Source: a virus | Virus record (IMG/VR): IMGVR_UViG_3300028025_002632 | Span: 1 to 43,180 of that record | DNA: 43,180 nt | Strand: one strand, 5' to 3' | Part shown: in pieces, positions 5,869 to 13,212 of the stretch | Position numbering within the stretch: the first letter of the stretch is position 1 | Layout: every line of letters starts with the position of its first letter | Notes under the pieces: generated by a model | The model's database searches: none | Seen by the model: only the letters and a program-made list of their open reading frames with translations | Told to the model about the DNA's origin: nothing | Program-made: the position numbers and the translations under genes

Positions 5869-6076
5869 TCCTAAATTTTATTGCACAAGATGTAGTGGTG
5901 ACGGGGGTTGGATGGATTTTGATTCAATAGAGAACATAGAAGTATACTATGAATGTCCTGACTGTAATAGTACAGGTATGCTAAAAAATAAAACTATAAA
6001 AGATGAGCACACAGAAGGAGACGGAAGTATTAAATACAATGCTAAGAATAATGTCAACACTATTCATGGAGGTTGA
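5858..6076 (+). CDS. Small zinc-ribbon protein (72 aa)
   Basis: Two Cys-x2-Cys knuckles are visible: CTRCSGDGG (residues 9-17) and CPDCNSTG (33-40). They are about 20 residues apart and each is followed by glycine, like a single DnaJ-type cysteine-rich repeat or a zinc ribbon. It probably binds one zinc ion and could bind nucleic acid or protein. It overlaps the previous gene by 11 bases and is overlapped by the next. The C-terminal 25 residues are polar and less conserved in style. Confidence 0.65.
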   Translation: MRSNPKFYCTRCSGDGGWMDFDSIENIEVYYECPDCNSTGMLKNKTIKDEHTEGDGSIKYNAKNNVNTIHGG

Positions 6077-6299
6077 CGAAGTACATGATGGAAATCCTTT
6101 GGTAAAAAAAGTAAGGATGTCTCAGATATCTGTCATGCTTGGTTGTATTACAGAGTTAAGCAACTTTAATAAGGAGCAAGTAATTGAATCTTTTAATTCA
6201 ATATTTAAGGAGTGTGTCAGTGACTTCTCACGAGAAAAGAGGGTATCTGATGGGGACGACTTATTAAATAAAATACTTAACAATGAAAAAGAAGACTAA
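6051..6299 (+). CDS. Hypothetical protein (about 82 aa, start uncertain)
   Basis: The frame is open from an ATG at 6003, but that start would overlap the zinc-ribbon gene by 74 bases. ATGs at 6039, 6051 and 6066 give smaller overlaps. I chose 6051 (MSTLFMEVDEV), which has an A-rich leader. The body is helical: a segment VRMSQISVMLGCITELSNF, then an acidic C-terminus. No family is recognised. The stop overlaps the ATG of the 50-residue membrane gene by 17 bases. Confidence 0.55.
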   Translation: MSTLFMEVDEVHDGNPLVKKVRMSQISVMLGCITELSNFNKEQVIESFNSIFKECVSDFSREKRVSDGDDLLNKILNNEKED

Positions 6300-6435
6300 G
6301 ATATTGGTTGACTTAATAATACTTATTGTTATGTCTTGGCTTGTGTACGATAAGGACATACCAATAATTGATAACATAGCTATGTCAGTTCCGTTTATAT
6401 TTATTTATGGGTTAATGTACTTAATACTAAGATGA
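6283..6435 (+). CDS. Small membrane protein (50 aa)
   Basis: This frame reads MKKKTKILVDLIILIVMSWL and has two hydrophobic segments (about 7-21 and 34-49) around a short acidic loop (YDKDIPIID). The basic N-terminus suggests it faces the cytoplasm. Its stop TGA overlaps the ATG at 6432 (ATGA), a classic coupling with the downstream helix-turn-helix gene. No family is recognised. Confidence 0.55.
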   Translation: MKKKTKILVDLIILIVMSWLVYDKDIPIIDNIAMSVPFIFIYGLMYLILR

Positions 6436-6995
6436 TTATGGAAGATTTATACTTTGAGAAAAACGAAAATATAGTAAGAAGAGCAAGACAGACACTGAAG
6501 AAGATATTTTTGTACAGTGGTTCTGAAGATGTTAGCGAATATAATATCAAGAGATGCCTTGATGAACTTGGTGTACTGTGTGATATAGTTGAAAGAAACA
6601 GAGTTATAAAAAATGAAATATTAAATATTCAAAATCCTGTTACAAACATAATCAACAATGCAATACAGATAGTAGAAAGGGTATCTTCTCAAGAGAAGAA
6701 AAAACTTAATTCTATTGAAGAGTTCTTTGAGAAGTATAAGAAGGACAACAGCATCAAAGATGTAGACTTCGGTCTTGCTGGATTCTATAAAAAAAGAAAG
6801 AAAGAATGTGTGTATAACAGGGCTATGTTCTCAAGACTTGCCTCATTAAGAGGGTATCCTCAACGTGAGATATCAAGGATACTTAAGATTGAGAGGAGTG
6901 TTGTTTCTCACTATTTACATTATTATAAAATACCAAATTTTGTACATGAAGAATCTAATTCAAAATATATCAGACGAGTTGACTACAGAATGTAG
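6432..6995 (+). CDS. DNA-binding protein with C-terminal helix-turn-helix
   Basis: The first 110 residues are helical and charged, possibly a coiled-coil or oligomerisation region. From about residue 130 the segment NRAMFSRLASLRGYPQREIS followed by RILKIERSVVSHYL forms a helix-turn-helix. It is like domain IV of the replication initiator DnaA (a basic helix, then a turn helix, then a recognition helix ending S/T-V-x-H). There is no AAA+ domain, so it is not a full DnaA. The 3' end overlaps the next gene by 50 bases. A replication or transcription role near the origin is plausible but not shown. Confidence 0.6.
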   Translation: MIMEDLYFEKNENIVRRARQTLKKIFLYSGSEDVSEYNIKRCLDELGVLCDIVERNRVIKNEILNIQNPVTNIINNAIQIVERVSSQEKKKLNSIEEFFEKYKKDNSIKDVDFGLAGFYKKRKKECVYNRAMFSRLASLRGYPQREISRILKIERSVVSHYLHYYKIPNFVHEESNSKYIRRVDYRM

Positions 6996-7350
6996 TCGGC
7001 TCAACAAGAGGTGTATAATTACAATTGTAGACCTTGATAAGTCATCCCATTCAAAGATGATTTCATTTGTATCCGAGAAGATATCTAAAATGTTTGATAT
7101 AAATCTACCAAACATAAAGAACTGGAAGAAAACAACAAACGAAAGAAATGCCAAAAAGATGATAGTTTTCTTACTTGTTAATAGGCTATCTATCCCTATC
7201 AAGGATGTAGCTATGCATCTCGGAATCTCATCTCAGTCAATTTCATATATGTCACTAAATCCATTCGGTGTATATAAGATTGAAAATTATGAAAATATTG
7301 TCTATGAAATAGAGGATGAGCTAAAAGAAAGACTATATTTGTCGCCTTAA
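6946..7350 (+). CDS. Second DnaA-domain-IV-like helix-turn-helix protein
   Basis: The frame is open from 6865. Starting at the ATG at 6946 gives MKNLIQNISDELTTECSRLN and cuts the overlap with the upstream gene to 50 bases. Residues 88-110 (NAKKMIVFLLVNRLSIPIK, then DVAMHLGISSQSISYM) fit the pattern of DnaA domain IV: a basic helix, a long hydrophobic helix with leucines, then a short recognition turn. No ATPase domain is present. It lies directly after a similar but divergent HTH gene, so the pair may have arisen by duplication or may act together. It precedes the probable origin by about 550 bases. Confidence 0.6.
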   Translation: MKNLIQNISDELTTECSRLNKRCIITIVDLDKSSHSKMISFVSEKISKMFDINLPNIKNWKKTTNERNAKKMIVFLLVNRLSIPIKDVAMHLGISSQSISYMSLNPFGVYKIENYENIVYEIEDELKERLYLSP

Positions 7351-7360
7351 ATTTAGTTAT

Positions 7361-7474
7361 ATGAAAGATGATTCTTTAGAGAGAGAGGTATTAATTAATA
7401 AGATAAATAAACTATATGCAGAGATTGAGAGATTAACTAAAGAGTTAAGAAAACTTGTACTAAACATTAGATAA
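7361..7474 (+). CDS. Very small coiled-coil protein (37 aa)
   Basis: The sequence MKDDSLEREVLINKINKLYA and the following EIERLTKELRKLVLNIR form one amphipathic helix with leucine or isoleucine at heptad spacing, so it is a likely coiled coil. It begins ten bases after the stop of the second HTH gene. At this length it could dimerise with, or regulate, a neighbouring DNA-binding protein, but this is inference. It could also be a chance frame. Confidence 0.45.
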   Translation: MKDDSLEREVLINKINKLYAEIERLTKELRKLVLNIR

Positions 7475-7492
7475 TGTGTTGTATATGACATT

Positions 7493-7506
7493 AATACGTA
7501 CGTATT
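7493..7506. promoter_or_regulatory. 14-bp perfect palindrome, possible operator
   Basis: AATACGTACGTATT is its own reverse complement. It stands alone in the 64-base gap before the replication-initiator-like gene, 33 bases before its ATG. It could be bound by one of the upstream helix-turn-helix proteins. No exact -7 box is visible in this gap. Confidence 0.4.
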
Positions 7507-7538
7507 TGTGTATTATATGACCTATAAAACCAATCATC

Positions 7539-7898
7539 ATGGAAAAAAGCTACTACGCAATCATACCTGCATCAGTTAGGTATGACAACAGGCTGTGCCC
7601 TAACGCAAAACTTCTATATGGAGAGATAACTGCCCTATGTAATGAGAAGGGATACTGCTGGGCAACAAATTCATATTTCAGTGGACTATATGGTGTATCA
7701 AACAGGTCTGTAGTTAACTGGGTTAATTCACTTGAACTATGTGGTCATATATCAATAAACTATGACCACTATACCATGTCTGGTGGCGGTGTGTCAAATA
7801 GCAACTATACAAGGAGGTTTATTATGCTATCTGGAGATATGCCAGACGGAAGGGTAAGTGTGAAAAAATCTTCCAAAGGGGGTGAAATTAATTACTAG
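7539..7898 (+). CDS. Replication-initiator-like winged helix-turn-helix protein
   Basis: The protein begins MEKSYYAIIPASVRYDNRL and continues LCPNAKLLYGEITALCNEKG, YCWATNSYFSGLYGVS and NRSVVNWVNSLE. This is the pattern of the HTH_36/replisome-organiser N-terminal domain: helix, then recognition helix, then a beta wing ending in IS. The family binds origin repeats, which often lie within or just behind its own gene. Here it ends at TAG (7896-7898) after VKKSSKGGEINY. Iteron DNA begins at once downstream and keeps reading in the same frame with echoes of that tail. At 119 residues it is shorter than most family members, so the C-terminus may have been lost through the stop codon. Confidence 0.7.
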   Translation: MEKSYYAIIPASVRYDNRLCPNAKLLYGEITALCNEKGYCWATNSYFSGLYGVSNRSVVNWVNSLELCGHISINYDHYTMSGGGVSNSNYTRRFIMLSGDMPDGRVSVKKSSKGGEINY

Positions 7899-7985
7899 CT
7901 ATGTGAAATAAACTTCATGGGGGTATTGAAAAAATCTTCATGGGGGTATGAAAAAATCTTCATGGGGGTATGAAAAAAACTTCAC
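7862..7985. repeat. Iterons: tandem 22-bp repeats
   Basis: Two identical adjacent 22-base units lie at 7928-7949 and 7950-7971, with the core TCTTCATGGGGGTAT. A third, slightly different unit is at 7905-7926, and degenerate copies are at 7862-7884 and 7972-7985. They begin inside the 3' end of the initiator-like gene and continue into the gap. The length and tandem phasing (two helical turns) are typical of initiator-binding iterons. Confidence 0.75.
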
Positions 7986-8059
7986 ACATAATAATACAAG
8001 TAATAGTACAGTATAATAATACAAGTAATAATAAAATATAAACTATAAATAGTACTATA
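7899..8059. other. Probable replication origin
   Basis: The gap between the initiator-like gene and the primase-helicase holds the iterons and then about 75 almost purely A/T bases (7986-8059). An 18-base direct repeat, ATAATAATACAAGTAATA, lies within it at 7988-8005 and 8013-8030. An iteron block next to an AT-rich unwinding region, between an initiator and a helicase gene, is the standard layout of an initiator-dependent origin. Function is inferred. Confidence 0.6.
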
Positions 8060-9850
8060 ATGAACAGCGAAAATAAGTTACCTATATATGTCTCTGTGTA
8101 TCAGAACAAGAGTTCTGTAGATTCTCCTAATAATGTATCACTTGAGTATGTGCTAAATTGGATAAAGGTAGGCAGGTGGTCTAAACAGGTAGACTCAGTA
8201 AGAGCTACAGGAGAAGGTAAAGGTGACCTTCCATGTGTAACATGGGCTGGAATATTTCATAGTGGGAATAGAAATGAGACTGGTATATCTGAGTTCTCAG
8301 GATTTGCTCCTATGGACTTTGATATGAAGGAGTTTGATGAGTCTGACATAGTTGAGCAAATTTCAAGCCTTAAGGAAGACCCACACGTATATGCTATATG
8401 GAGGTCTGCTTCAGGTAAGGGAGTTCATGCACTGATGAAGATACATTCCAGTGAGAACTATAGAGCTCACTATAGGGCTATAATAAAGAACTATCCAAGT
8501 ATAGATGAGAAGTGTAGTAATATATCAAGGATACTATTTATAAGCCATGACCCTGAGCTATATGTAAACGAAGATGCTCTTGACTTTACTGAGCTAATTG
8601 CTGAGGAGATATTATCACTGTCTTCTATGCCAACTAAGGCTGACAAGACAGACTTTAGAAAGCTAGAGTTAGTATGTAATATGTTTCTTAATGCTCAGGT
8701 TGGGGAACGTAACGACAAGATGTTAAGGGCATCTAGACTTCTTGGTGGTTTTATTACAGGAGGAATCATTCAGGAGGACATAGGAAGGTCTGCACTACTT
8801 GGTGCACTTGAGCACAGGAGATATGAGTTAGGCGAGGAGGACTACAGGTCTGCAATTAAGACTATGGACAATGGAATTACTCATGGTAAACTTTCCCCTA
8901 TCCATGAGATTCAGGACGAGTTCCTTAAGATATCACTGGCAGAAGCAATAAAGGAGGAGGACATACTAAAGTTCACACAAAGTGAAGAGGAAGGACTAGA
9001 CTTCTTGATGAAGTATAAGAGAGGTGAGTTTGACAGGGGATTAGATACAGGATATCCTGAGTTTGACCCACACTTTAAGTTTATAAAGAAGGCACTTACG
9101 GTTGTTCTTGGTCATGGACATAGCGGTAAGACATCTTTTGCACTATGGATGTGTATCTTATCTGCCAAGTCTCATGGTTGGAAGTGGGCAATATATTGTG
9201 GAGAGAATTCAGTTGAATCTGTTAGACTTATTCTAAACCAATATAACATGGGTAAGAGAGTTGAGGACGCATCTTTTATGGAGATTCAGAAATCAAACAG
9301 ATGGGTAAGTAATAAGTTCGTAATACTAAAGAACGAAGATTTACTTGAGCCTATTCAGGTGTTAGACTTAATTGATAAGGTAAGGTCTGTATATTCAATT
9401 GATGCCTGCCTTATAGACCCATTTAATTATTTAAAACTTGCAGGTAAGGAAAGATACAATTCAGTCATAGAGGCATATACATTATTCAGAAATTACTGTC
9501 TTAGGACAGGTATAAACCTGTGGTTAGCTGCACATACAAATACAGAAGCTCAGAGGGAAGATAAGATGCCTACGGCTGCACAGGCAGAGATGGGTTCTAT
9601 GTTATTTAATAAGGCTGACCAGTTCCTCTGTGTTCATAGAACTACTTGGGAGGATGACGACCACACGATAAGGAACAATGCCTGTCAGGTATATGTAGCC
9701 AAGACAGACAGAGACCAGCTGTATGGATTGATAAAGGGTAAGTATAAGGAGCCTATTGAACTTAGGTATACAAGGATTGGATTTACAGATAAACATAATA
9801 TGTTTCCTTACGTAAGCCACAACGACCAACAGACTAAAATATTGTTCTAA
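8060..9850 (+). CDS. Primase-helicase (AEP/VirE-type N-terminus plus RecA-fold helicase)
   Basis: Residues about 30-180 resemble the BT4734/VirE N-terminal domain, which belongs to the archaeo-eukaryotic primase group. PMDFDMK (85-91) supplies the paired aspartates and GKGVHALMK (119-127) the histidine. A helical linker with ERNDKMLRASRLLGGF (216-231) looks like a primase C-terminal (PriCT) segment. The RecA-type domain follows, with Walker A GHGHSGKTS (351-359), Walker B DACLIDPFNYL (around D453) and AAHTN near 509-513. It would prime and unwind at the replication fork. It starts directly after the origin-like AT tract. No separate DnaB, primase or DNA polymerase is found in this window. Confidence 0.8.
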   Translation: MNSENKLPIYVSVYQNKSSVDSPNNVSLEYVLNWIKVGRWSKQVDSVRATGEGKGDLPCVTWAGIFHSGNRNETGISEFSGFAPMDFDMKEFDESDIVEQISSLKEDPHVYAIWRSASGKGVHALMKIHSSENYRAHYRAIIKNYPSIDEKCSNISRILFISHDPELYVNEDALDFTELIAEEILSLSSMPTKADKTDFRKLELVCNMFLNAQVGERNDKMLRASRLLGGFITGGIIQEDIGRSALLGALEHRRYELGEEDYRSAIKTMDNGITHGKLSPIHEIQDEFLKISLAEAIKEEDILKFTQSEEEGLDFLMKYKRGEFDRGLDTGYPEFDPHFKFIKKALTVVLGHGHSGKTSFALWMCILSAKSHGWKWAIYCGENSVESVRLILNQYNMGKRVEDASFMEIQKSNRWVSNKFVILKNEDLLEPIQVLDLIDKVRSVYSIDACLIDPFNYLKLAGKERYNSVIEAYTLFRNYCLRTGINLWLAAHTNTEAQREDKMPTAAQAEMGSMLFNKADQFLCVHRTTWEDDDHTIRNNACQVYVAKTDRDQLYGLIKGKYKEPIELRYTRIGFTDKHNMFPYVSHNDQQTKILF

Positions 9851-9856
9851 GTTTAG

Positions 9857-9886
9857 TTGTTTGTATACAAAATATATTTATCTTTG
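9857..9886 (+). promoter_or_regulatory. Promoter for the nucleotide/recombination block
   Basis: TTG (9857-9859), a 19-base spacer and TATCTTTG (9879-9886) fit the Bacteroidota consensus. It lies in the 49-base gap after the primase-helicase, 14 bases before the next ATG. Confidence 0.65.
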
Positions 9887-9899
9887 TTAAAATTAAAAC

Positions 9900-10211
9900 A
9901 TGAAAAAATTGCTACAGTCGTATTACCCTGTTTTGTGGGGGTACAAGCCAAAAGGTATGTGCCCAGTACAATCTGAGGGTTATTTTATGGGTTATTACTT
10001 TTATTTCAGTGCTAGGTTTGATAAGATTTCAATTGACTTCGCTAATTCAAATCAAGATTGGTGGGATGGCAAGATAGTGTTCTATACCATCCTAAAGGAT
10101 ACTTATGGTATGTATGATGCTGGATACTATCCATTGAATAAATGCACCAATTTAATATATAAGGGTTTCTTTCTTTTTATGATATATAAAATATTTAAAA
10201 TAAAACTATGA
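9900..10211 (+). CDS. Hypothetical aromatic-rich protein (103 aa)
   Basis: The N-terminal two-thirds is very rich in Tyr, Phe and Trp (YYPVLWGYKPKG, PVQSEGYFMGYYFYFSARFD) and is probably a beta-sheet domain. The last 20 residues (KGFFLFMIYKIFKIKL) are hydrophobic and basic, as if added by reading past an older end. No family is recognised. The TGA overlaps the next ATG (ATGA), so the two are co-translated. It is the first gene behind the promoter at 9857-9886. Confidence 0.55.
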   Translation: MKKLLQSYYPVLWGYKPKGMCPVQSEGYFMGYYFYFSARFDKISIDFANSNQDWWDGKIVFYTILKDTYGMYDAGYYPLNKCTNLIYKGFFLFMIYKIFKIKL

Positions 10212-10501
10212 CTGTTACATATAAGAATAGATACAATGACAGCATTGAATTTAATGAAGTTGAAGATGGAAAGGTATTAATGAAAGGTTCAAAATTTTTA
10301 AGATTTGGTTTTGATGAATATCCTACAGAGGTTAATATGGTAGACCCATCAGGAGGACCTTACATTGCACTAGGTAGTAATTTAAAATTGTTTTTTGAAG
10401 ATGAAATAGATAGATTCGTATCTGAAATAAAGATACTTGATGGAGATGCAAAACACTTTGGAGATAATGTTGACGTATTATTTACATTAAAAAATAACTA
10501 A
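10208..10501 (+). CDS. Hypothetical protein (97 aa)
   Basis: A mostly beta protein with the recognisable segment VDPSGGPYIALGSNLKLFF (residues 46-64), followed by an acidic helix and the end strand VDVLFTLKNN. I have seen this DPSGGPY-I-x-G pattern in small uncharacterised proteins of Bacteroidota elements, but no function is known to me. It is coupled to the gene upstream by an ATGA overlap and is followed after two bases by the dNMP kinase. Confidence 0.6.
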   Translation: MTVTYKNRYNDSIEFNEVEDGKVLMKGSKFLRFGFDEYPTEVNMVDPSGGPYIALGSNLKLFFEDEIDRFVSEIKILDGDAKHFGDNVDVLFTLKNN

Positions 10502-10503
10502 TA

Positions 10504-11052
10504 ATGATTATTTCTTTGTCTGGGTACGCTAAGTCTGGTAAGGATACAGCTGCCGAAATAATAGCATTAAACTATTCTCAGTTTAAGATTAAAAAGTTCT
10601 CTGGTAAGCTAAAGCAGGTTGCAAGTATATTGACAGGTATACCGGCAGAACTGTTTGAAAATCAAAATGTAAAAGATAGGTATATAAGTGGTTGGGACAT
10701 GACAGCAAGAGAACTACTTCAAAGACTTGGAACAGATGCAGTTAGGGATAACTTGCATCAAGACGCTTGGGTAATGTCTTTATTTGCTGATTATCATCAA
10801 AATGATAGTTGGATTATTACGGACTGTAGGTTCCCTAACGAGTACGACTACGTAAAAAAGTTTGGAGGAGTTACAATTAAAATTGTAAGATATGGTGTGG
10901 ACGCAGTTAATTCACACACATCTGAGACTGCACTTGACTCATACGAGTTTGATGAAGTTATATACAACAATGGTTCTATAACAGAATTTAGGGAGAAAGT
11001 TATTGAAGTAATAAATAAATACATAAACAATGACAGCGACATTTTATTTTAA
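10504..11052 (+). CDS. Deoxynucleoside monophosphate kinase
   Basis: The P-loop GYAKSGKDTAAE lies at residues 7-18. DMTARELLQRLGTDAVRDN (66-84) is the LID/dNMP-binding pattern of phage dNMP kinases of the T4 gp1 type, and WIITDCRFPNE (104-114) is the second conserved block. The enzyme phosphorylates dNMPs with ATP and so feeds the dNTP pool for phage replication. The length of 182 residues is normal for the compact form. It lies between small hypothetical genes and upstream of the recombination genes, and its 3' end overlaps the next start by 23 bases. Confidence 0.85.
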   Translation: MIISLSGYAKSGKDTAAEIIALNYSQFKIKKFSGKLKQVASILTGIPAELFENQNVKDRYISGWDMTARELLQRLGTDAVRDNLHQDAWVMSLFADYHQNDSWIITDCRFPNEYDYVKKFGGVTIKIVRYGVDAVNSHTSETALDSYEFDEVIYNNGSITEFREKVIEVINKYINNDSDILF

Positions 11053-11287
11053 CATGGATGACCCTGATGATGCAATGGCTCATTTAAGGGTAACAAAGTC
11101 TAGAGAGATGGCTTTAGTTATATGGGAACTTGTTCATAATTCAAGAATGACATTATTGAATCATGTCAGTAATGAACTTGAAAGAAATAAAGACCTAACA
11201 CATTATGATGCTGTAAATTTAGTTTTTTATAGAATTAATGAAATACTTGAAGAACAGGGTATAAAAATTGACGAATTAATTAATTAA
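11030..11287 (+). CDS. Conserved phage protein of unknown function (85 aa)
   Basis: The sequence FYFNMDDPDDAMAHLRVTKS, then REMALVIWELVHNSR and an acidic C-terminus ILEEQGIKIDELIN, fits a widespread small phage protein: a FNLDDPxDxxAHLRxxKSxDMAL-type N-terminus and a helical body. Its function is unknown to me. It sits with nucleotide and replication genes and overlaps the dNMP kinase by 23 bases, which suggests coupled expression. Confidence 0.7.
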   Translation: MTATFYFNMDDPDDAMAHLRVTKSREMALVIWELVHNSRMTLLNHVSNELERNKDLTHYDAVNLVFYRINEILEEQGIKIDELIN

Positions 11288-11288
11288 T

Positions 11289-11609
11289 ATGGACATCAGA
11301 AGACTTGGAATGGAGTTCGCATCTCTATGTAATCTCATGAAGGCTGCATCTTTATATGCAGAGTCAATACGCTCAACAAACGTATCATTTGAGTACAAGA
11401 ACGTATGCAGTAATGTAATAAAGAATCAACAGTTCTTAGAAAGAAAGCTAAAGTCTGTGACACAAGACGCAAGTAAGCTAATTGATAATGAGATGGATGA
11501 CGATAAGATTCACTATATATCGGAAACCGTATTACTTATGAGTGCAGTAAATACAGATTCTTGTAAAGAGATATTTGAAACATTAAAAAAACATATAGAA
11601 GAAGAGTAA
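11289..11609 (+). CDS. Hypothetical helical protein (106 aa)
   Basis: An all-helical, charged protein (MDIRRLGMEFASLCNLMKAA, later NQQFLERKLKSVTQDASKLI) with an acidic end (KKHIEEE). It has no signal peptide, membrane segment or known motif. It follows its neighbour after a single base and is the last gene before the promoter of the recombination genes. Confidence 0.6.
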   Translation: MDIRRLGMEFASLCNLMKAASLYAESIRSTNVSFEYKNVCSNVIKNQQFLERKLKSVTQDASKLIDNEMDDDKIHYISETVLLMSAVNTDSCKEIFETLKKHIEEE

Positions 11610-11615
11610 AATATA

Positions 11616-11647
11616 TTTGGTTGTATTCAAACAATTTATTAATTTAG
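11616..11647 (+). promoter_or_regulatory. Promoter for the recombination genes
   Basis: TTTG (11616-11619), a 20-base spacer and TAATTTAG (11640-11647) match the consensus except for one base in the -7 box. The ERF ATG follows at 11663. Confidence 0.5.
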
Positions 11648-11662
11648 CACAAAATCAACAAC

Positions 11663-12109
11663 ATGAAAAATTTATTTAAAGCACTTGCAAACTTTCAGCA
11701 AGAGGTTCCAGTAATTCACAAGGGTGCGACAGGGTACGGATATTCGTACGCAGACCTACCTGCAATCTTTGATAAGATTAATCCACTGATGAAGAAGCAC
11801 GGACTCGGATTTATCCAACCACTAAACGGAGACTCACTTGAGACTGTGGTGTTCCATATAGATAGCGGAGAATCAATTACGTCTACGGTAACTATACCTT
11901 CATCTGTACAGCTAAAGGGTATGAACGACTTTCAGGTTCTTGGTTCTGCAATAACATATTTAAGGAGGTACGCCCTATCTTCAATGTTAGGACTGGTAAC
12001 AGACAAGGACACAGATGCGTCTGGAGTTCAAGTTTCGGAGTCAAGGACTTCTGCTAAGACCACAGCTCCTGCTACACCTACTCCTATAACAAATAAAAAC
12101 TTTTTCTAA
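11663..12109 (+). CDS. erf: ERF-family single-strand annealing recombinase
   Basis: The sequence carries the ERF hallmarks: KGATGYGYSYADLPAIFDKI (residues 21-40), KKHGLGFIQPL, and GSAITYLRRYALSSMLGLVT (92-111) followed by the acidic DKDTDASG. ERF proteins bind single-stranded DNA and anneal complementary strands in phage recombination and repair. At 148 residues it is short. The tail after residue 117 is a Ser/Thr/Pro/Ala linker ending NKNFF. The stop codon overlaps the start of an exonuclease gene by one base, the standard annealase-exonuclease pair. Confidence 0.85.
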   Translation: MKNLFKALANFQQEVPVIHKGATGYGYSYADLPAIFDKINPLMKKHGLGFIQPLNGDSLETVVFHIDSGESITSTVTIPSSVQLKGMNDFQVLGSAITYLRRYALSSMLGLVTDKDTDASGVQVSESRTSAKTTAPATPTPITNKNFF

Positions 12110-12894
12110 TGGTAGATTTAAATCAAAGACCACTGTCTTTCAGCTCTCTATCTCAGTTTGATATATCTCCTGTACATTATATAAATTATATAACTAAGAA
12201 GAGGCAGGCTACTCCACAGATGATGCTTGGCTCACTTGTACACTCTATGATTCTAGAGCCTGAAACTGTTGACTCTGAGTATATTATATGTCCTAAGTTT
12301 GATATGAGGAAGAAGGAGGACAAGGAGGCAAAGGCATTATTTGAGTCAGATAATGAAGGCAAATCTATAGTAGACCAAGACACTTGGGATACGGCAAAGG
12401 ACATATCTTCTTCCGTATATGACTCTCCTATGGCTGTAAATATATTATCAAAGCTCAGTATGAGGGAGTCTAAGTTTGTATTTGAGAATGACGGACTACC
12501 TGTAACTGGATATATTGATGGGGTAGGCAAGAACAATGACATACCGTTTATACTTGAAGTAAAGACATCACTAACAGCAAGCCCATCAGAAGTTATTAAA
12601 GACTTTTATAATAAGAAGTACTACATACAGGCAGGAATATATAGGACTGCACTTATGGAGATGGGAATATCAGACAAGGCTCCTGTAATATATCTTGTAG
12701 TAGAGAACAGAGCACCTCATATTGTAAGTATGTTTATGGCTAGTGAAGAATATGTACAGCATGGAGTTAAAGAGTTTAATAGATTGGTATCAGAATTTAA
12801 AGACTGGAAAAATAATGGCTTTAACACATCTGGTTACTCTAAGACTGGCTCTGAGGAACTGTATGAACTTGGACTTCCTAGTTGGGTAAGATAA
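12109..12894 (+). CDS. PD-(D/E)XK exonuclease (RecE/lambda-exonuclease-like)
   Basis: The catalytic set of the phage exonuclease fold can be read in order: LGSLVHSMIL with His45, TGYIDGVG with Asp137, and FILEVKTS with Glu150 and Lys152, followed by a Tyr/Gln helix (KYYIQAGIY). The N-terminal LSFSSLSQFDISPVHYINY is typical of this family. The enzyme would resect double-stranded ends to give the single strands used by the annealase. The length of 261 residues is normal. It overlaps the ERF gene by one base, so the two are translated as a pair. Confidence 0.85.
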   Translation: MVDLNQRPLSFSSLSQFDISPVHYINYITKKRQATPQMMLGSLVHSMILEPETVDSEYIICPKFDMRKKEDKEAKALFESDNEGKSIVDQDTWDTAKDISSSVYDSPMAVNILSKLSMRESKFVFENDGLPVTGYIDGVGKNNDIPFILEVKTSLTASPSEVIKDFYNKKYYIQAGIYRTALMEMGISDKAPVIYLVVENRAPHIVSMFMASEEYVQHGVKEFNRLVSEFKDWKNNGFNTSGYSKTGSEELYELGLPSWVR

Positions 12895-12929
12895 ATATAC
12901 ATAGTACATTTAATAAATTTAATAAATAG

Positions 12930-12946
12930 GTTCGCTGTTTGCGAAC
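12930..12946. promoter_or_regulatory. Perfect hairpin GTTCGC/GCGAAC before a small gene
   Basis: GTTCGC (12930-12935) pairs with GCGAAC (12941-12946) over a 5-base loop. A third half-site, CGAAC, follows at 12949-12953. It lies 11 bases before the ATG at 12958 and has no T-run, so an operator or translation-control hairpin is more likely than a terminator. Confidence 0.4.
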
Positions 12947-12957
12947 AACGAACAAAT

Positions 12958-13209
12958 ATGAAAACACCTAAAGAAAAAGCTATTGAGCTTACGGACCAGT
13001 TCTATCAACATTTTCCATTAAAGTTATATGTTAAGACTACAGATGGGCAAACATCTTGGGATTACGACAGCTGGAAGGAAGCTAAAAAATGTTCAATTCA
13101 TACTGCAGATGAAATATTACTTCTAGTTGATGGTGTAATGCAGGGTTGGCTTGATGCTGATATTATAGCATACTGGAAACAGGTAAAAATAGAAATAAAA
13201 AAACTATGA
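12958..13209 (+). CDS. Conserved small phage protein (83 aa)
   Basis: MKTPKEKAIELTDQFYQHFP, then WKEAKKCSIHTADEILLLVD, matches a type of small protein I often see in Bacteroidota phages. It has an N-terminal KAxEL helix followed by AKKCxxxxxDEI. It is predicted to be helical and soluble. Its function is unknown. The preceding hairpin suggests separate control from the exonuclease gene. The gap to the next gene is three bases. Confidence 0.65.
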   Translation: MKTPKEKAIELTDQFYQHFPLKLYVKTTDGQTSWDYDSWKEAKKCSIHTADEILLLVDGVMQGWLDADIIAYWKQVKIEIKKL

Positions 13210-13212
13210 ACT

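Noticed and set aside
6865-6945. Extended N-terminus of the second HTH protein
   Set aside because: It would overlap the first HTH gene by 131 bases. The ATG at 6946 gives a normal start.
7899-7985. Iterons as a CRISPR array
   Set aside because: The 22-bp units are adjacent with no spacers and lie beside an initiator gene.
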